DNA of 64,000 nucleotides from Nemophila menziesii (GCA_029959085.1 JARWIR010000015.1:6943017-7007016); one strand, 5' to 3'. Shown: positions 24,905-36,859, numbered from the stretch's first letter. The notes: generated by a model from the letters alone, not told the origin. Numbers and translations: made by a program.

Positions 24905-25276
24905 AAAGATTTTATTAGATTTAACCAAACATTTGGTTTTACTAATTGTTGCCTTGTCAAGTAAAAATTATATTAACTCCCATTTCTTTTGCTTGTTCCA
25001 AAGTAAGTGGACATTATTTCCAATTTTTCGTGTTAGCTGATATTAAATTCCTAATGCCCCTATTTAGGTCTTCTACAGCTCAAGGAAAGTCTTGAGTGCT
25101 GCTGACTTGGTAAAAAAGACGATTTATATTCCTATCTATACAAGATATAATGTTTAAGTAAGCATTATGTACAAATTAATTCTGATTTCTAGTATACACT
25201 TAACAAGAGCTAACTGATTTTGTTAGAGTTTTTTCTTATTTGTTGGTGAAAGAATATATATATATATATATATATA
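24905..25276. repeat. Internal diverged direct repeat of unit A2, member 2
   Basis: A2 counterpart of 11908-12290. The (AT)n tract at its right end is shorter than in A1. Confidence 0.65.
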
Positions 25277-26171
25277 AGATAACGGTAGGTTATCAAGCTT
25301 AAAAATCTTGACTAACTGGGTTGATAGTACGAAGCACTAGGAATATAGTTTGTATTGGATCACCCACAGGGTGATAATCCAACTACTAAGAACAGCCCTA
25401 ACGTGATCAAGATTAGAGTTGGAATAAAGGCAAACACAAAAATAAATTATAAAGTAAAATCTCAAATCAATTAAATTCAATCACAAGTAACATTTATACA
25501 TATTGCAAACCAAGCTATGGAAAAATTAGTTCATAATGCCAAAAGAAATAAAACTACACTTAATAACTTACGAAAATGGTTAAAAAAGAGATCTAATTTA
25601 TATTACCCTAATGGTTAAGTGGAAGGAGAGAGAAGAGAAGTTTGTGACTCTCCACCTTCATGTCTTCTTCTACAAGTCACTTGCTTCTTTTGATGATTTT
25701 TAAGTGTATTCATGATTATGGACTAAGAAAAGACATGTTTATAGTGTGAAATACAAGTACATATAGGTGTAGAGACAAAATCTAGGTCATGGATTAGGTT
25801 TTAGATTCCTACTCCAGCTTAAACCCATTTCCCTTGGAAAATGGTCTGCCTGACCTATAGAGTTTGTAAACTTCACAACTTTTTTCGTTACATCTCCAAA
25901 TAACTCAAAACCAGTGGCCACACGACCGTAATTCAAAGACATTTCTTGATTTTAAAGGGGTTATTCAAATTCTCTATCGATTGTATGCAGCATTTTAAAT
26001 ACTACACACTCCAAATCTGGCCAACAACTATTGATAGCTTTTGCTTTATCCAAAATAGTTTCTTCTGCCTTTTTAATCTTGATTTTGTCTTGGATCTTCT
26101 TTCTTCAACTTCTTCGCCAATTCTTGGCTTCTAATATCATTCTTGTAACTAAAAGATTCACATTTAACACA

Positions 26172-26722
26172 CTATTACACCGAAATATGCTCTAAAAGTA
26201 ACAAAACTCCAAAACAAGGTAAGACTAGAGAAACTATACAATAATTGTGAAAACCACTTAAGCTAAGCACACAATACACCTAAAGTGGTGTCTCTAAACT
26301 AGCTTATTATTTCACAAATATGAAGACATCAGTTTTTTATGGGTATTTTGTTTTTTTTTCTAATTACTTGTTTTTTTAATTACTATTTGTAGGGGTATTT
26401 TGGGTTGAGGCATTTTTATAAATAGTTTTATTCCAGGTACCTTTTTATTAATAGTTTTTTTGATATGCATATTTTGACAATTGGCTCATATAATAAATGA
26501 TGAAGATAATAAGAATTAAATGATATATATAATTATAGTAATAATTAAATGATTTATGGGTATTTTGGTAATCTTTTAATTTTTTGATTAATTGTGAATT
26601 AACTTGAAATTGTAATTAATTAGGAATAATTTCACTATCCGTGTAATTAATTGGGCGTTGCCCTATATATATTGTGTTTCGTTACTTCCGTAAAGTTTTC
26701 CTAGGGACCCGACAATGTTTAT
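26172..26722. repeat. Tandem unit A, truncated third copy
   Basis: Matches the first about 549 bases of copy 1, then diverges abruptly after GACAATGTTTAT, which lies just inside the 3' end of the CACTA transposase remnant. This is the right-hand edge of the A array. The following sequence (from 26723) is not found elsewhere in the window. Confidence 0.92.
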
Positions 26723-27260
26723 AACAGAATCTTAAGGATAAGAAAGTATGTGTAAAAGGAAATCAACGAAGTCTTCTTCAACTTCAGCGAAAAGGACTCC
26801 TTGGTCTTTTTTTTGTGTATAAGAAGTTTCAAGCTTAGTTTGGTAGGTGAAGGATCCATGATTGCACTAGCAATAAGTCTTTGCAAGCTAGGCAAAAGAT
26901 ATATGCAAGACTAGAAAATCGTCAAGCTTTAATAAGATGACTCAATATTAACTTATAACAATGAGAATTTAGAGGATCAAACACTAATTATTAAAATAAG
27001 CATGCGCCCTTATAAATTCTATTTTGTACACAAAATATGGACTATCTCCAAAAATGTCTAAGATGGCTTTCGGAAAATTTAGAGCGCCATGGATTAATTT
27101 GGGATCTTATACCATGCAAAAGTTGTAAATATGCTCGTGTATCTTCAAAGAGACCAAATTGTCTCCTGTGTTTTGCATAATAATCTATCATTTTAGCAAA
27201 AATGATTTTAAGTTAATATTTTCATATTTCTTCTTCTAGAACTGATATTTTTTGTTGTCG
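26723..27260. other. Unique spacer after the A array
   Basis: Single-copy in this window. No convincing open frame, RNA gene or element end recognised. Confidence 0.5.
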
Positions 27261-27267
27261 TGGAATT

Positions 27268-27345
27268 TTATTATTATTATTATTATAATAATAATTATAA
27301 TAATAATTATAATAATAATAATAATTATTATTATTATTATATTTG
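27268..27345. repeat. Palindromic (ATT)n/(AAT)n microsatellite
   Basis: ATT repeats are followed by AAT/ATAATAATT repeats and then ATT repeats again, so the two halves are complementary and could fold into an AT hairpin. Confidence 0.88.
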
Positions 27346-27699
27346 CTTGGCAAGTAATAATATTTGTATCATTATACCAAAGTAAGGGTCCATTTTAAGG
27401 TTTGTTTAGAACCTTTAAATTCTCACTCTGCCAAAATATTTCACCTTGGATACAATTTATACAATCGAATCAAGAGATACAGATCATCACCTTTCTCTCG
27501 AATTCTTCCAAGAGACGCCATGACAAATCTTCCCTAAGACTTCCACGTTTTAATCTAAAACACCACCATACTCGTATAAAAAACAAACTTCCCACGACAA
27601 GACCCACCTATATCATCATAACACCTTTGATATGTCCGACATTGGCCTTGTTTTCCAACCTCTTACGGAGAACTATAATTTATGGAGTCGTACCACATA

Positions 27700-28140
27700 T
27701 ATCTAGGGATGGAAACAGTTAGTTTTTTTTTTAAAAATATCAAAACCATAACAATAACCGTTTATTTTATAAAAAACCATATCCTAATGGTTTTAACCAT
27801 CGGTTACACATTTCAAAACCATAACCGCATTATTCAGTTTTGGTTTTTTAAACGGTTTTGCGGTTTTATAACCATAACAAAATGATAATTTAATAATAAT
27901 TATATAAATTTTTATAAAATCAAACTAGATTTTTTTTATTAATTAATTGGTTAAATCTAGTATTTGGATTTTAATTTTAGAATTGTAATATATCTAATTT
28001 AACCTAGATTATTATTGAATATGAAAATATATATGTTAATAAACGGTTTTCGGTTATTCAGTTTTATTTTTATCTAAAACCATAACCAAACGGTTTTAAC
28101 TATCGGTTTCCCTTTTCAAAACCATAACCTAATGGTTAGC
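27700..28140. mobile_element. Probable hAT-like non-autonomous element with AACCGTTT/AAACGGTT repeats
   Basis: Begins near CTAGGGATGGAAACAG. It contains many copies of AACCATAACC and AAACGGTTTT in both orientations up to about 28135. Plant hAT-type elements with such AACCG-rich interiors are common, but terminal repeats and a target duplication are not resolved here, so the class is tentative. Confidence 0.4.
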
Positions 28141-28424
28141 ATGTTCTTTGGTTTGTAATGAATCTTGACAACTTTTATTCAGCAATTTGAGGTCAGATTA
28201 TACTCAATTATCAACTTCCCTCTTAGAATAACACATATAACCGTATTATCTAGGAAGAGAAACAAAGAGAAGTGGTGGTGTCTATATCCTCACTAAAACA
28301 ACATGCTGCACTTTATCTTTTGACTTTGTCGACACATGTTGTATACAACTTTGCCCCATCAATAGTTGTTGTATCCAGTACTTACCTGCAGCCATAACAA
28401 AACACCATATTCAGTCACAATAAT

Positions 28425-28590
28425 GGATGTAAAAGACCTTCAAATTACCATTGTGTTAACTTTGGCTTTCCTAGTCATGGACACACAAGCGCGTTATGTT
28501 GTAAATTAATTGGATATCCTATTTGGCATCACGTCCACAAAGGCAACACTCGTTTTGCTTATAATAATGTTGCTAGGGGATAATTAGGGG
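28425..28590 (+). pseudogene. Ty1/copia gag zinc-knuckle remnant
   Basis: In one plus-strand frame the sequence reads CVNFGFPSHGHTSALCCKL then IGYPIWHH. This resembles the zinc-knuckle and following K-L-I-G-Y-P-W block of plant copia Gag proteins. The second cysteine of the knuckle appears replaced by Phe, and no flanking gag, integrase or reverse transcriptase is seen. It is a small fossil. Confidence 0.45.
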
Positions 28591-28739
28591 AAAGTAAAAC
28601 ACACACTATCTACCCTCTATTACTCACACCAATGCGGTATACAAATGTATTGACTTTGCTCAACGAATGTAATCTACCATCTTTCATAACGATTCAAGCA
28701 CAAATTTCTCCTTGACGTTTCCCATTTTATTATAAATAT

Positions 28740-30140
28740 ATTCCCTTATGAGACATATTTTTAGGTAGAAAATGGACTTATTAGATAGACTTTTATGCTT
28801 GTTTTAATATATTGCACTTTCTCCCCTTGGAATTATGTTATTTGCATTTTTAGAACTTTTGTGCATTAATTTGTTTGTTTTTAGTATAAAGTTCTAAGGT
28901 ACATGGATGCTATGAAGCACCAAGATGAGGATGAGAAGTGAAGTTTAAAGTCTTAGATCAAGAGGAGAGTTCAAAAGAGAGAAAGTACCACTCGAGAATT
29001 GACAAAAAGAGATAAAAATCTGAATAGCTGTTACTAATTTCGGATTGCCAAATAGGTACTGATTCAGTCCTTGAGATCTAAGAGAGAAAGTTTTGCCTTT
29101 ATATTAGCAATTGGACATGGACTTTAAATTACTTAATTAAGTACAAGATTAGACCTAATCCATTCTCACTATCTATATAAGCCCTTTTAGACCTCTTTAT
29201 TCATAATCTCTCAATTTATTCTTCAAATTAAATCATCTTTAGGGAGAGCGTCAAAAGAAAGAGTCAAGAACGGAAGCTGGAGAAGTCTTTCTTCCTCCAA
29301 CAACATCTCAAATCCTTCTCCTAATTAGGTCTTTCTTTATTTTATTTCTCTTTTTATGAAACTTGTATATTTCTAATTTCTTTTCCTTTATGTATTTAAT
29401 TATGAGCTAAACTTAAATGACTTGATACTCGTATTTTGGGGATGAATCATAGTTTCTAATTTAATGTCTTTCTAATTTGGGATTATGTTAATTTAAATTA
29501 AGTCGCGTAATTACATATTGATTCTATTTTTATATTTATTTACTATCATTGACGTCGCGAATCAAGGGTAGGTAGTAGTAATTAGGCTATTCACTAGTGG
29601 CGGTGATCACCTTGACGGGGGGTTTAATTACGAAACTAGGATAGAAACGCGTGGTGTTCATCAGTGATCCTCACGGGCTCGACTAACTGCGTAGACAATT
29701 TGGTAATTCAGTTAATCATCTGAATGTAGCATATAATCATCCTGAAGGGGTTTGTAATACTGTAGGATAGCTCCTAAGTCTACCCTGACGGGAGTTAGGA
29801 GATTGTAGAGTCCCGACTAATATTAATTACTAGCTTTACCCTAAAAATGAATGCATTAGATTGTTAATTTAGGTGATTCCCTTGCGAGACTCAAGTATAT
29901 CTTTTATCTGCATTTAATCTTTTAGTCTTTACTTTAGTAGTTTCTTTATTTTCTTGCGTTTAGTAGCTTATAAACAAAACCAAACAAATATTTTTTATAT
30001 TTTATTTTTCTATATTAGCAATTACTACTACTTATTCATTGAACACGTGAATTATACCAGTTCAATCCCTGAGAACGAAATCCCATCCCATTTATCGAAA
30101 TATTACTTGAACGACCCGTACACTTGCGATTTGATGAGTA
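28740..30140 (+). mobile_element. LTR-retrotransposon-like remnant (possible gypsy LTR)
   Basis: No protein coding is recognised. The segment from about 29200 to 30130 has the texture of long plant gypsy-type LTRs: repeated CCTGACGGG / CTTGACGGGG / CCTGAAGGGG motifs. It ends in a GTTCAATCCCTGAGAACGAA and ACCCGTACACTTGCG stretch typical of LTR 3' ends. No primer-binding site follows and no second LTR is in the window, so it may be a solo or truncated LTR. Confidence 0.45.
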
Positions 30141-31466
30141 CTCAATGAATCCATTAGTATAGTCAACTTATTAATGATTAAACTAAGTGTTATTTACAGA
30201 GTATTCAATTTTCCTGAAAATACTTAGTGGTTTAACTAATACTAAGTGGAATAACTAGTACACTCAATTATTTTGCTGATTAACTACCTAAAAAACCTTC
30301 ATTTTAGACAATATATAATAATCCATCATACCAACTTACCTTTCACATAACATCAAATTATCAAAATTACGTCAAATATTAACATCCAGTTACATATCCA
30401 TTAAACCATTAATAATTAAATATTATTTGGTCTAGTTCAATTCACTAGAATATTTCACATAGCGCAACAACTTTCTCACGATCATTGCTCTTATCTCATT
30501 GATTACTTTTGCATTGTATGAGTAGTTCCCCCAAGGAACCGACGATGGAGTAGTGTTTTTCCCACAGTAACAAAAAAACTCCACAAGTAATGTACTTGTT
30601 GAGGTGATTTTTTGTGTGTTAAAATGTACTTGGTTGTGGAAGCCGGATCCTCAACCTTCCATACATCTTTTACTAAATAATATATATATATGCTGTTGCA
30701 AAGATTTATGTTTTTTATCCTATCTTGTTCTCATGTTTTGGGGCGATCGAGTTGCAATGGACAAATAGGCGTCAACGATCAAAGACCGACAAAAATGTGT
30801 AATAGTAATCCTTGTTGTTATGCTTGAAGTGTTATTACAAATATTTTTATTTCATCTAACTCTGTTATTAACTGTTATTAACGATAATGTTTTGTGCATA
30901 TGACAATAAATGTTATTATTTATTTACTATGTTTAATCGTCTCATTTAAATCTCAATAAAACAATTAAAGTATGTAATATTACTAGGCAAATACCCGTTG
31001 GATAAATTACGGTGTTTGCCAAAACTCATTCCTTTTCCGTGTTCTTTGTCTACCATGAAAAGCATAACATCCATAACATGAAATTACAGAATGCTCAATA
31101 GTTATAGAATATTTATCTGTTTCAACCTTTGTTTACCATGTGTATGAAGTCATTTACCTCCACTCTCGTACTCCTTTGTGGGTAATGTGTAGGTGTTAGA
31201 TACATTTAAACGGTCATAATACCTCAGATATAATAATTAAAACTTTATTTGATCCTTGATTTCTTTTTCACCCGACCAAAGTATCTCATTTAATTAGTAA
31301 TATCTTTGGGAAATAAACATGCGTGCAGTCAAAATTTATTTATCCTAGACATATTAATTGTAAAATCCAAAGCATCACAGCTAACTATTTCCCAATAAAT
31401 TTCAAGAACCTGCTCAATCTTTTATAAACAAGAAGAAATCAACCAGTTATGCTAATCTATGGCAAG
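30141..31466. other. AT-rich intergenic spacer upstream of the DUF674 pseudogene
   Basis: No gene recognised. A local repeated motif (ACTAAGTG / ACTAATACTAAGTGG, 30180-30260) is the only visible structure. Confidence 0.5.
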
Positions 31467-32180
31467 ATGGCATCAACAAACAAAGTAAGTTTATGACTTC
31501 GCATTGACAGGAAAGGAAAACGAGTCATTTTTGCGGAAGCAGGGAAAGACGTCGTTGATTTCTTAGTTCATCTCTTTTCATTGCCTCTAGGTGTAGTTGC
31601 GAGTCTTTTAACCAAGGAAAAAAATGGTGAGTTGCTTGGGGAAAATATATGGAAGTATTGGAGATCTGAACAACACTTACTCACAACTTTCTGCCAAGAA
31701 ATATAATTTGTTGAACCTGAAAACACCAACCTATTCTTCTAGTGTGTCTACCAACAAATCTGCATCAGAAGCGCTGAAAAAGCTATATTGCTGTCTATAT
31801 ATTTTTAGTTCAGCAAGTTACAATGTGACCTGATGACCCTGAAATGGTTTGCCAAAATTGCCTTTCTTACCAAAAGTATGAGTTGAAGTACGTGCCAAGT
31901 ACAAAACTAACTGCAGCAGCTCCCACGGAGGAAGGTTGTGTGAAAGAGATGGTCCCATACATGATATGTACGTTTTAGAGACAAAGAACTAACTTGTCAA
32001 AACATATGGGACAATCACATAGACAACCTTCTCCTCAACAGAAGCCAAGTCCTTGATGTTTAAAGAAGTTAGGAGAGTGATACTAGATATGGTAGACATA
32101 GTCATCCATTATTGTATATGTTCGCCCTTGTCTGTGCTGGATTTCAAACCTTTGACTTTGCTTGGACCAGCCAAATGATA
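31467..32180 (+). pseudogene. DUF674-family protein pseudogene
   Basis: Starts MASTNKVSL, then an in-frame TGA at 31494-31496. It continues RKGKRVIFAEAGKDVVDFL and FSLPLGVVASLL, the signature N-terminus of plant DUF674 proteins (function unknown). A frameshift at the A-run near 31620 leads into MVSCLGKIYGSIGDLNNTY. A second frameshift near 31830 leads into DDPEMVCQNC and APTEEGCVKEMVPYMICTF, then a stop. It could not make a full protein. The left edge of the 14.3-kb duplication (31942) falls inside it, so only the 3' part was copied downstream (46258 onward). The family call is strong because several conserved blocks occur in order. Confidence 0.82.
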
Positions 32181-32422
32181 TATGTTGGCAGTCATTTAAA
32201 TATTTCAACTCGAGCATAGATGACCCTGAAATAGTATAAGTAGATATTGCTTAAGCATGGTAAATAAGAAAAACATATATATGAACAATTGCATAATACA
32301 TAAGTTATAAATTTGAAAGAGGAGAATATAAAATTACTAACAAACCATTATAAAAGATAATCATAGGCTAAGATTCAACAAATCTTCAGAATGCATTCCT
32401 TTAAGGAATACTAAAGATGGAA

Positions 32423-33255
32423 CTAGTTGGTACAAAACCGTTTCCGCGGATGTGCCTCGGCTACACATGTAGACTTTTTGGAGTGAATATCATATTGCAG
32501 AAGATGATTATCGATAGAAATATGCATTTGACTCTTTGATGGCCAATAATGAAGCATAGTAATAGTAATATAATCTGGATCTGAATAATCATTCATAAAA
32601 TTCGAAGGAATAATCTTTTTATCTGGCCATATGGAGCTCTTGTTCAATTATGAACCCGATTGAGAGCTTGCCATGATCAGGATCAATAAATGCCTGAAAT
32701 AGAGTTACTTCAGATGATAAAAAAAATCTGATTCTGAGGGAACTTGATGTTCATGGCGTTTTTGCCGTTAAAAGTTGATCTAATTATATCTGATTTCGAC
32801 AATTCATCATAGCAAAAACTTACAATGTAAAAGAGGTCATTGTTACATGTACAACATATTGATCTATTTCCTCTACTCATGAGATTAATATCAAGGTATC
32901 TCTTCAAACTCCAAGCATCATCATCATCATATCCAAAAGTTACCACACTTATATCTAAATTAGGTCTTCCTTCATTGCTATGAAATCTAATCAAATTATA
33001 ATTACTAGTTGATGAATTAAAACCCAGTATGAAACCATATCCTACTGACCACACCACATGAAGCACTTGTTTAGTGGCCGGGTTTTTTATGCGATACTCA
33101 CCGAGGTGTCCTGCCATTTTCTCCAACGCTAAGCCATTGCTATAAGCCAAATATATGTAATTTTCACCAAATGATTCACAAACATATTCATAAGCAACTT
33201 GGGATTTACTCTACCTTTGATGCTTTTCAATGAAAAACCTTTGCTGAATGATGAT
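32423..33255 (-). pseudogene. F-box-associated-domain-like pseudogene, B1
   Basis: Minus-strand fragments read YIYLAYSNGLALEK, EYRIKNPATKQVLH, GYGFILGFNSSTSNYN and LHYWPSKSQMHISI. This resembles the F-box-associated (FBA-type) interaction region of plant F-box proteins, in which a short N-x-x-T block precedes a G-F-D-x-x-x-N-x-Y-like block. No F-box is found upstream. In B1 a CAG to TAG change stops the frame near 33212, an extra A in the run near 32720 shifts the frame, and two Asp codons of the YDDDD run are missing relative to B2. It is non-functional. F-box membership is an inference from the associated domain alone. Confidence 0.6.
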
Positions 33256-34099
33256 ATTTGATGCACACACTTTTGAATCTTAATAGACTTTTTACTAGCA
33301 ACTAGCTCAGTATATCAACAATCACATTATCATGTAGTAGTACATGAATAACCTGTTATATAGTATGAAAAATAAAATTTATATTTCGAACAAAAAGAAT
33401 AATATTAAAGATCCATCATAGACTCTAAAGATACTTAAAACTGAATTTTGCTAGAGTCGAATTAAACCCTAAACCTGAACAAAACATGGCAACATATTTC
33501 AGGAGAGGAAAAGAAAAACTCGTTTGACATATATAATTATCTTACCAATTGAAAAAATAATTAACCAATTGGGATTATCTTATTGTTCAAGGTCTTTGTC
33601 ATCTAATTTAATGGTGTAAGTTCAAACTAAGTCAATGACTTCGAATCCAAAATGGTTCTCTTTCGTAACAATTAATATCAATCAAAATCGTTCATTTCTC
33701 ATTGATGTGAACCAAACTCGTTTTTTTATACTACTCACCATTACTGTCCATAACCACCACCATGGCACAAAGAATGGGCGGTCAAGGAAATCTCCCATGG
33801 ATCCGAGTTTAGGTAGGGTCTCTGATTTTCAAGGTACATATTTATATACTTGTAAGTATATATATTATAATTACTAATATTTTACTAAATAAAATAAAGT
33901 TTGGTCCTACCTCTCTTCATAAGATGATTGTATTTGTTTTTCTAGCTATCTGATTTTTTATCATTAACTAAGTGGCCGTAAACGACCGCGAAGTAAACTT
34001 TCTACAAGCTATAAACTATCAATGGTTATTCTGTATACAACCTATCTGTGACGATATATGCTTTAGTAAGCGCCATATACCATCCGGTGGGTCCCTTCG

Positions 34100-34975
34100 A
34101 CTAGTAAAGTTCATGAGCTGGTGTTCTCGAAGTTCCATTTTAGTGCCCCCCTATCGCCTAACACGGAAGGCCCCTCAACACTCTTTACTCCAAACTTTGC
34201 CATCCAATCCACACAATTGTTCGCTTCTCTATAATTCCAAACCAACTCAAAATTCTCTTTAGATGCCAGTATTTCGCGACAAGCACATATTATATTATTT
34301 GAAAAAACCTTTTGAATTCGCACCGCCCTTCACTAGCACGTGCAATTCATTCGAGTTCATTTCCATAGTAAGAGAATCATAACCTTAACACACCGCCATA
34401 TGAAGGCCAAAATGTAAAGTGAGGAGTTACGCCTCAAATCGAGTCAGTACGCAACTTCCCACAGAACCCCAGGATAATCTTCATTCTTATTTCAAAAAAG
34501 CCCACCTACACCATCTCTAGATCTCACTGCGTCATACGCGCCATTCACATTCAATTTGACGCCCATTTTGGTTTAACCCATTTAACTAGGATAGTTTTTG
34601 CTGATACAATTAACCCGCCATCTCTTTCGACTCCCCACGCGCGCGTATAATCACTCGCCGCGTTAAAGATAATAGCTCATAGTTAACTATGCTTTCTATT
34701 CTTTGCTAAAGGATAAAAAATCCGGTTATTTCTTTCAACCATAAATGCCAACTACAGGCAGACACAATATACTTTTGTTCTATCCCATTTATTTTCGTTT
34801 TCCGCGCTAGCAAATCACCACACCACTGTTTCTCACATAAGTTCACATGTTGCGCTCCTTGTGTAACTGTTCCCTGCCAAGCCTCGTTCATCCACTTCCG
34901 TGAGCTGATGCTGCATCTAATCGTCCAATAGGAGCTTGCAACTCCTTTCGAGCGCTGCTGCTTCCCGAACATCCT
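34100..34975 (-). pseudogene. LINE 3' ORF fragment (zf-RVT tail and RNase H), B1
   Basis: Minus-strand pieces read HLWLKEI (reminiscent of the W-x-x-W-x-x-RN linker after plant LINE reverse transcriptases). They are followed by VKLNVNGAYDAVRSRDGVGG and YREANNCVDWMAKFG, matching the start and end of the plant LINE RNase H domain. The first catalytic Asp position (DGA in active members) is NGA here, and several stops and shifts interrupt the frame. The B2 copy is at 48424-49299. Confidence 0.65.
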
Positions 34976-35289
34976 TAGCTGCTGTCCTCCAGGCGGCTGC
35001 TGGCCATCCGAATTCGAGTCCCCTATATGATAGCATTTTTTATAGTTCTAAAAACAACATTCTTCTTCTCTTTTGTTTACAATTAAAAAAACAATATTTT
35101 TTCCAATACCATAATATTTTTAACTTACTATTTTTTATATATTTTTTATCGTAATATAAGAAATTATTTTACTCAAATTTAAGTTATCATATATCTAATA
35201 AAAATAAGTAAAATATTTTAATAATATTAATTATAATTAATATGTATAAAAAATATATATCAATAGACTATAAATTATAACTTAAAAAA

Positions 35290-35458
35290 TATTAATCTTG
35301 TTATGTACGCCTCTTCATGCATACCCTCAAACTCAAAGTATATTATATCTAGGTCACACATGTTCAGGGAGGATTTCAAACCATGTAACTCTCATTTACA
35401 CCCTTAAAGGATCGAAGAATTAACAAGACCATGTCCAGTTGAGCTAACCCAACTTGTT
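35290..35458 (-). mobile_element. tRNA-derived SINE, B1
   Basis: On the minus strand an A-box-like TAGCTCAACTGG (35436-35447) and a B-box-like GGTTTGAAATCC (35371-35382) lie in the order and approximate spacing of an internal RNA polymerase III promoter. A tRNA-unrelated tail runs to about 35290. Flanking TAACAAGtT / TAACAAGaT may be the target duplication. No intact tRNA fold is expected. The B2 copy is at 49614-49782. Confidence 0.6.
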
Positions 35459-36011
35459 AATGTATTTCTTTCTTAGTTATAAAGATGGATCCTCGTTCAC
35501 AAAAGTATGGCCTATGTAACTCATTAATTAAGTTAGCACACAATCACCAATTAGGGTCTTTATATTCACGATAACACGTGAACATGCTTGCTTTTACTTT
35601 TTTCAAGACACGTTATTATTACCCTTTGCTTCGGGTATTTCTTAGGTCTCATATTATACTTTTTAACGATTGACATTTCATTTTCCCAAGATTTTATGTA
35701 TAAATAATCAGTCACAAAACAACTAAAGAAGGAAATCAAATCGTCGTACATTAACCTTGTGTTAATTCAACTATCTCGATTGGGATAACATAGATTTTAG
35801 GAAGACAAGCGTTTGAACTCATAATACCGACCTCTTACTATTTACCCAATCATGACATCTCCTATTTATGGCCTTAAAAAGGGTAATTTTGAAAAATATA
35901 TGACACGAAAATGACATTTTAAAAGCTCAAATTTGGCATTTGCTTTTTATAAATCTATAGAAACTTGGGGGAGGGGGGGTTAATTTTGTAAATTACGGAA
36001 CTTTGATTGCA

Positions 36012-36022
36012 TATATATATAA
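36012..36022 (+). promoter_or_regulatory. Putative TATA box of TFIIE beta copy 1
   Basis: TATATATATAAG lies about 350 bp before the inferred 5' UTR splice donor. If it is used, transcription would start near 36045-36055 and the Stowaway MITE would be transcribed in the leader. It is inferred from sequence only. The B2 equivalent is 36012+14324. Confidence 0.4.
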
Positions 36023-36069
36023 GAAAGGTTCGAAGAATGCAAAAGCAAAGCAACGACGGATAAAAAATA

Positions 36070-36321
36070 CTCCCTCCGTTCCACTCAAATTGTCCACTTA
36101 GCTTTTCACATATATTAAGGAACATAATAAATGCGTTCACCATTACAAAAATACCCCTAATAAAGTATCTTGATATCATGTGTATTGGAAATATAAATTT
36201 CAATATTTTAATAAGGGTAATTGTGGAAAAAGTAGGAAAAAAGTGTCTTGAACTTCTAAATGGACAATATATTTGAAACATTATTTTTAGTAAGTGGACA
36301 ATATGAGTAGAACGGAGGGAG
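36070..36321. mobile_element. Stowaway MITE in the TFIIE beta 5' region, B1
   Basis: A 252-bp element has about 31-bp terminal inverted repeats with two mismatches (CTCCCTCCGTTCCACTCA versus CTCCCTCCGTTCTACTCA), flanked by TA on both sides. This is the canonical Stowaway (Tc1/mariner-related) terminus and target. It has no coding capacity. It ends about 50 bp before the inferred 5' UTR splice donor of TFIIE beta, so it lies in the promoter or leader. Confidence 0.92.
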
Positions 36322-36372
36322 TAAAATCAGCAGCCCGAAGAAGAAACCCTTGAAGCTCTACGAACAACCAAG

Positions 36373-36859
36373 GTATCATGTAATTGCTCACTTTTATCTA
36401 CATTATACCGTTCAATTTAATTAGGGTTTTATTAGATTGAACCCAGAATTTCATGACTAAATCATATGTATATACGAAAATACACAAGTATGTACCCCTA
36501 CTTATAAGTAATTTGAAATTGCCGTTTCTATTATATTATCAGAATTAAATTAACCTTGCTTCTCTAAGCAAAAAAATATATCGATAAAATTGATGTAAAT
36601 GAAAATTATTCCTTACCGTCCGTGAATCTTTTTAGGTTTTGCGTAAACATATATGCGGTAATCTTTGGTCTCAATTTAAGTTTGTAATGTAATTTTGACT
36701 GATATTTTAAAAGTGTTTTCTATTGTGTCCTGTTTAAGGGTTTTCTAGGGTTAGTATACGTTGTTGATCTGGGATTGTACAAATGTGTGTCCTTTTAATC
36801 AGAGATTATGCATTTTGGGTTGTAAATTGAGTATTATAATTGGGTGAATTTGAATGCAG
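36373..36859 (+). other. Inferred 5' UTR intron of TFIIE beta copy 1
   Basis: Donor ACCAAG/GTATCATG and acceptor TTTGAATGCAG/ATGGCA bracket T-rich, AT-rich DNA of 487 bp. Leader introns just before the start codon are common in plant housekeeping genes. The B2 equivalent is 50697-51183. Confidence 0.6.

Larger units (their letters stand above)
13177..26171. repeat. Tandem unit A, copy 2 (about 13.0 kb)
   Basis: Head-to-tail copy of positions 1-13176 in the same order and orientation. It lacks the MITE found at 7596-7774 in copy 1, and has an intact pre-insertion site at 20803-20811. It keeps about 100 bp (18017-18120) that copy 1 lacks. Stretches not described separately (17110-18658, 18774-19930, 21512-22610, 22990-23650, 23915-24300, 25275-26171) match copy 1 intergenic DNA and show no further gene that I recognise. 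Confidence 0.95.

Noticed and set aside
27402..27885. Plus-strand frames of 106 and 67 codons in the spacer
   Set aside because: AT-rich, no recognisable domain, and the second overlaps the AACCG-rich repeat element.
34706..34972. Minus-strand 88-codon frame as a separate gene
   Set aside because: It lies in line with the LINE zf-RVT/RNase H fragment and is best read as part of that remnant.
35566..36281. Minus-strand 61- and 108-codon frames upstream of TFIIE beta
   Set aside because: The second spans the Stowaway MITE and the promoter region; no homology recognised.
36854..36859. ATG at 36854 as TFIIE beta start
   Set aside because: It lies inside the splice acceptor TGAATGCAG; the ATG at 36860 directly after AG starts the conserved MALK sequence.
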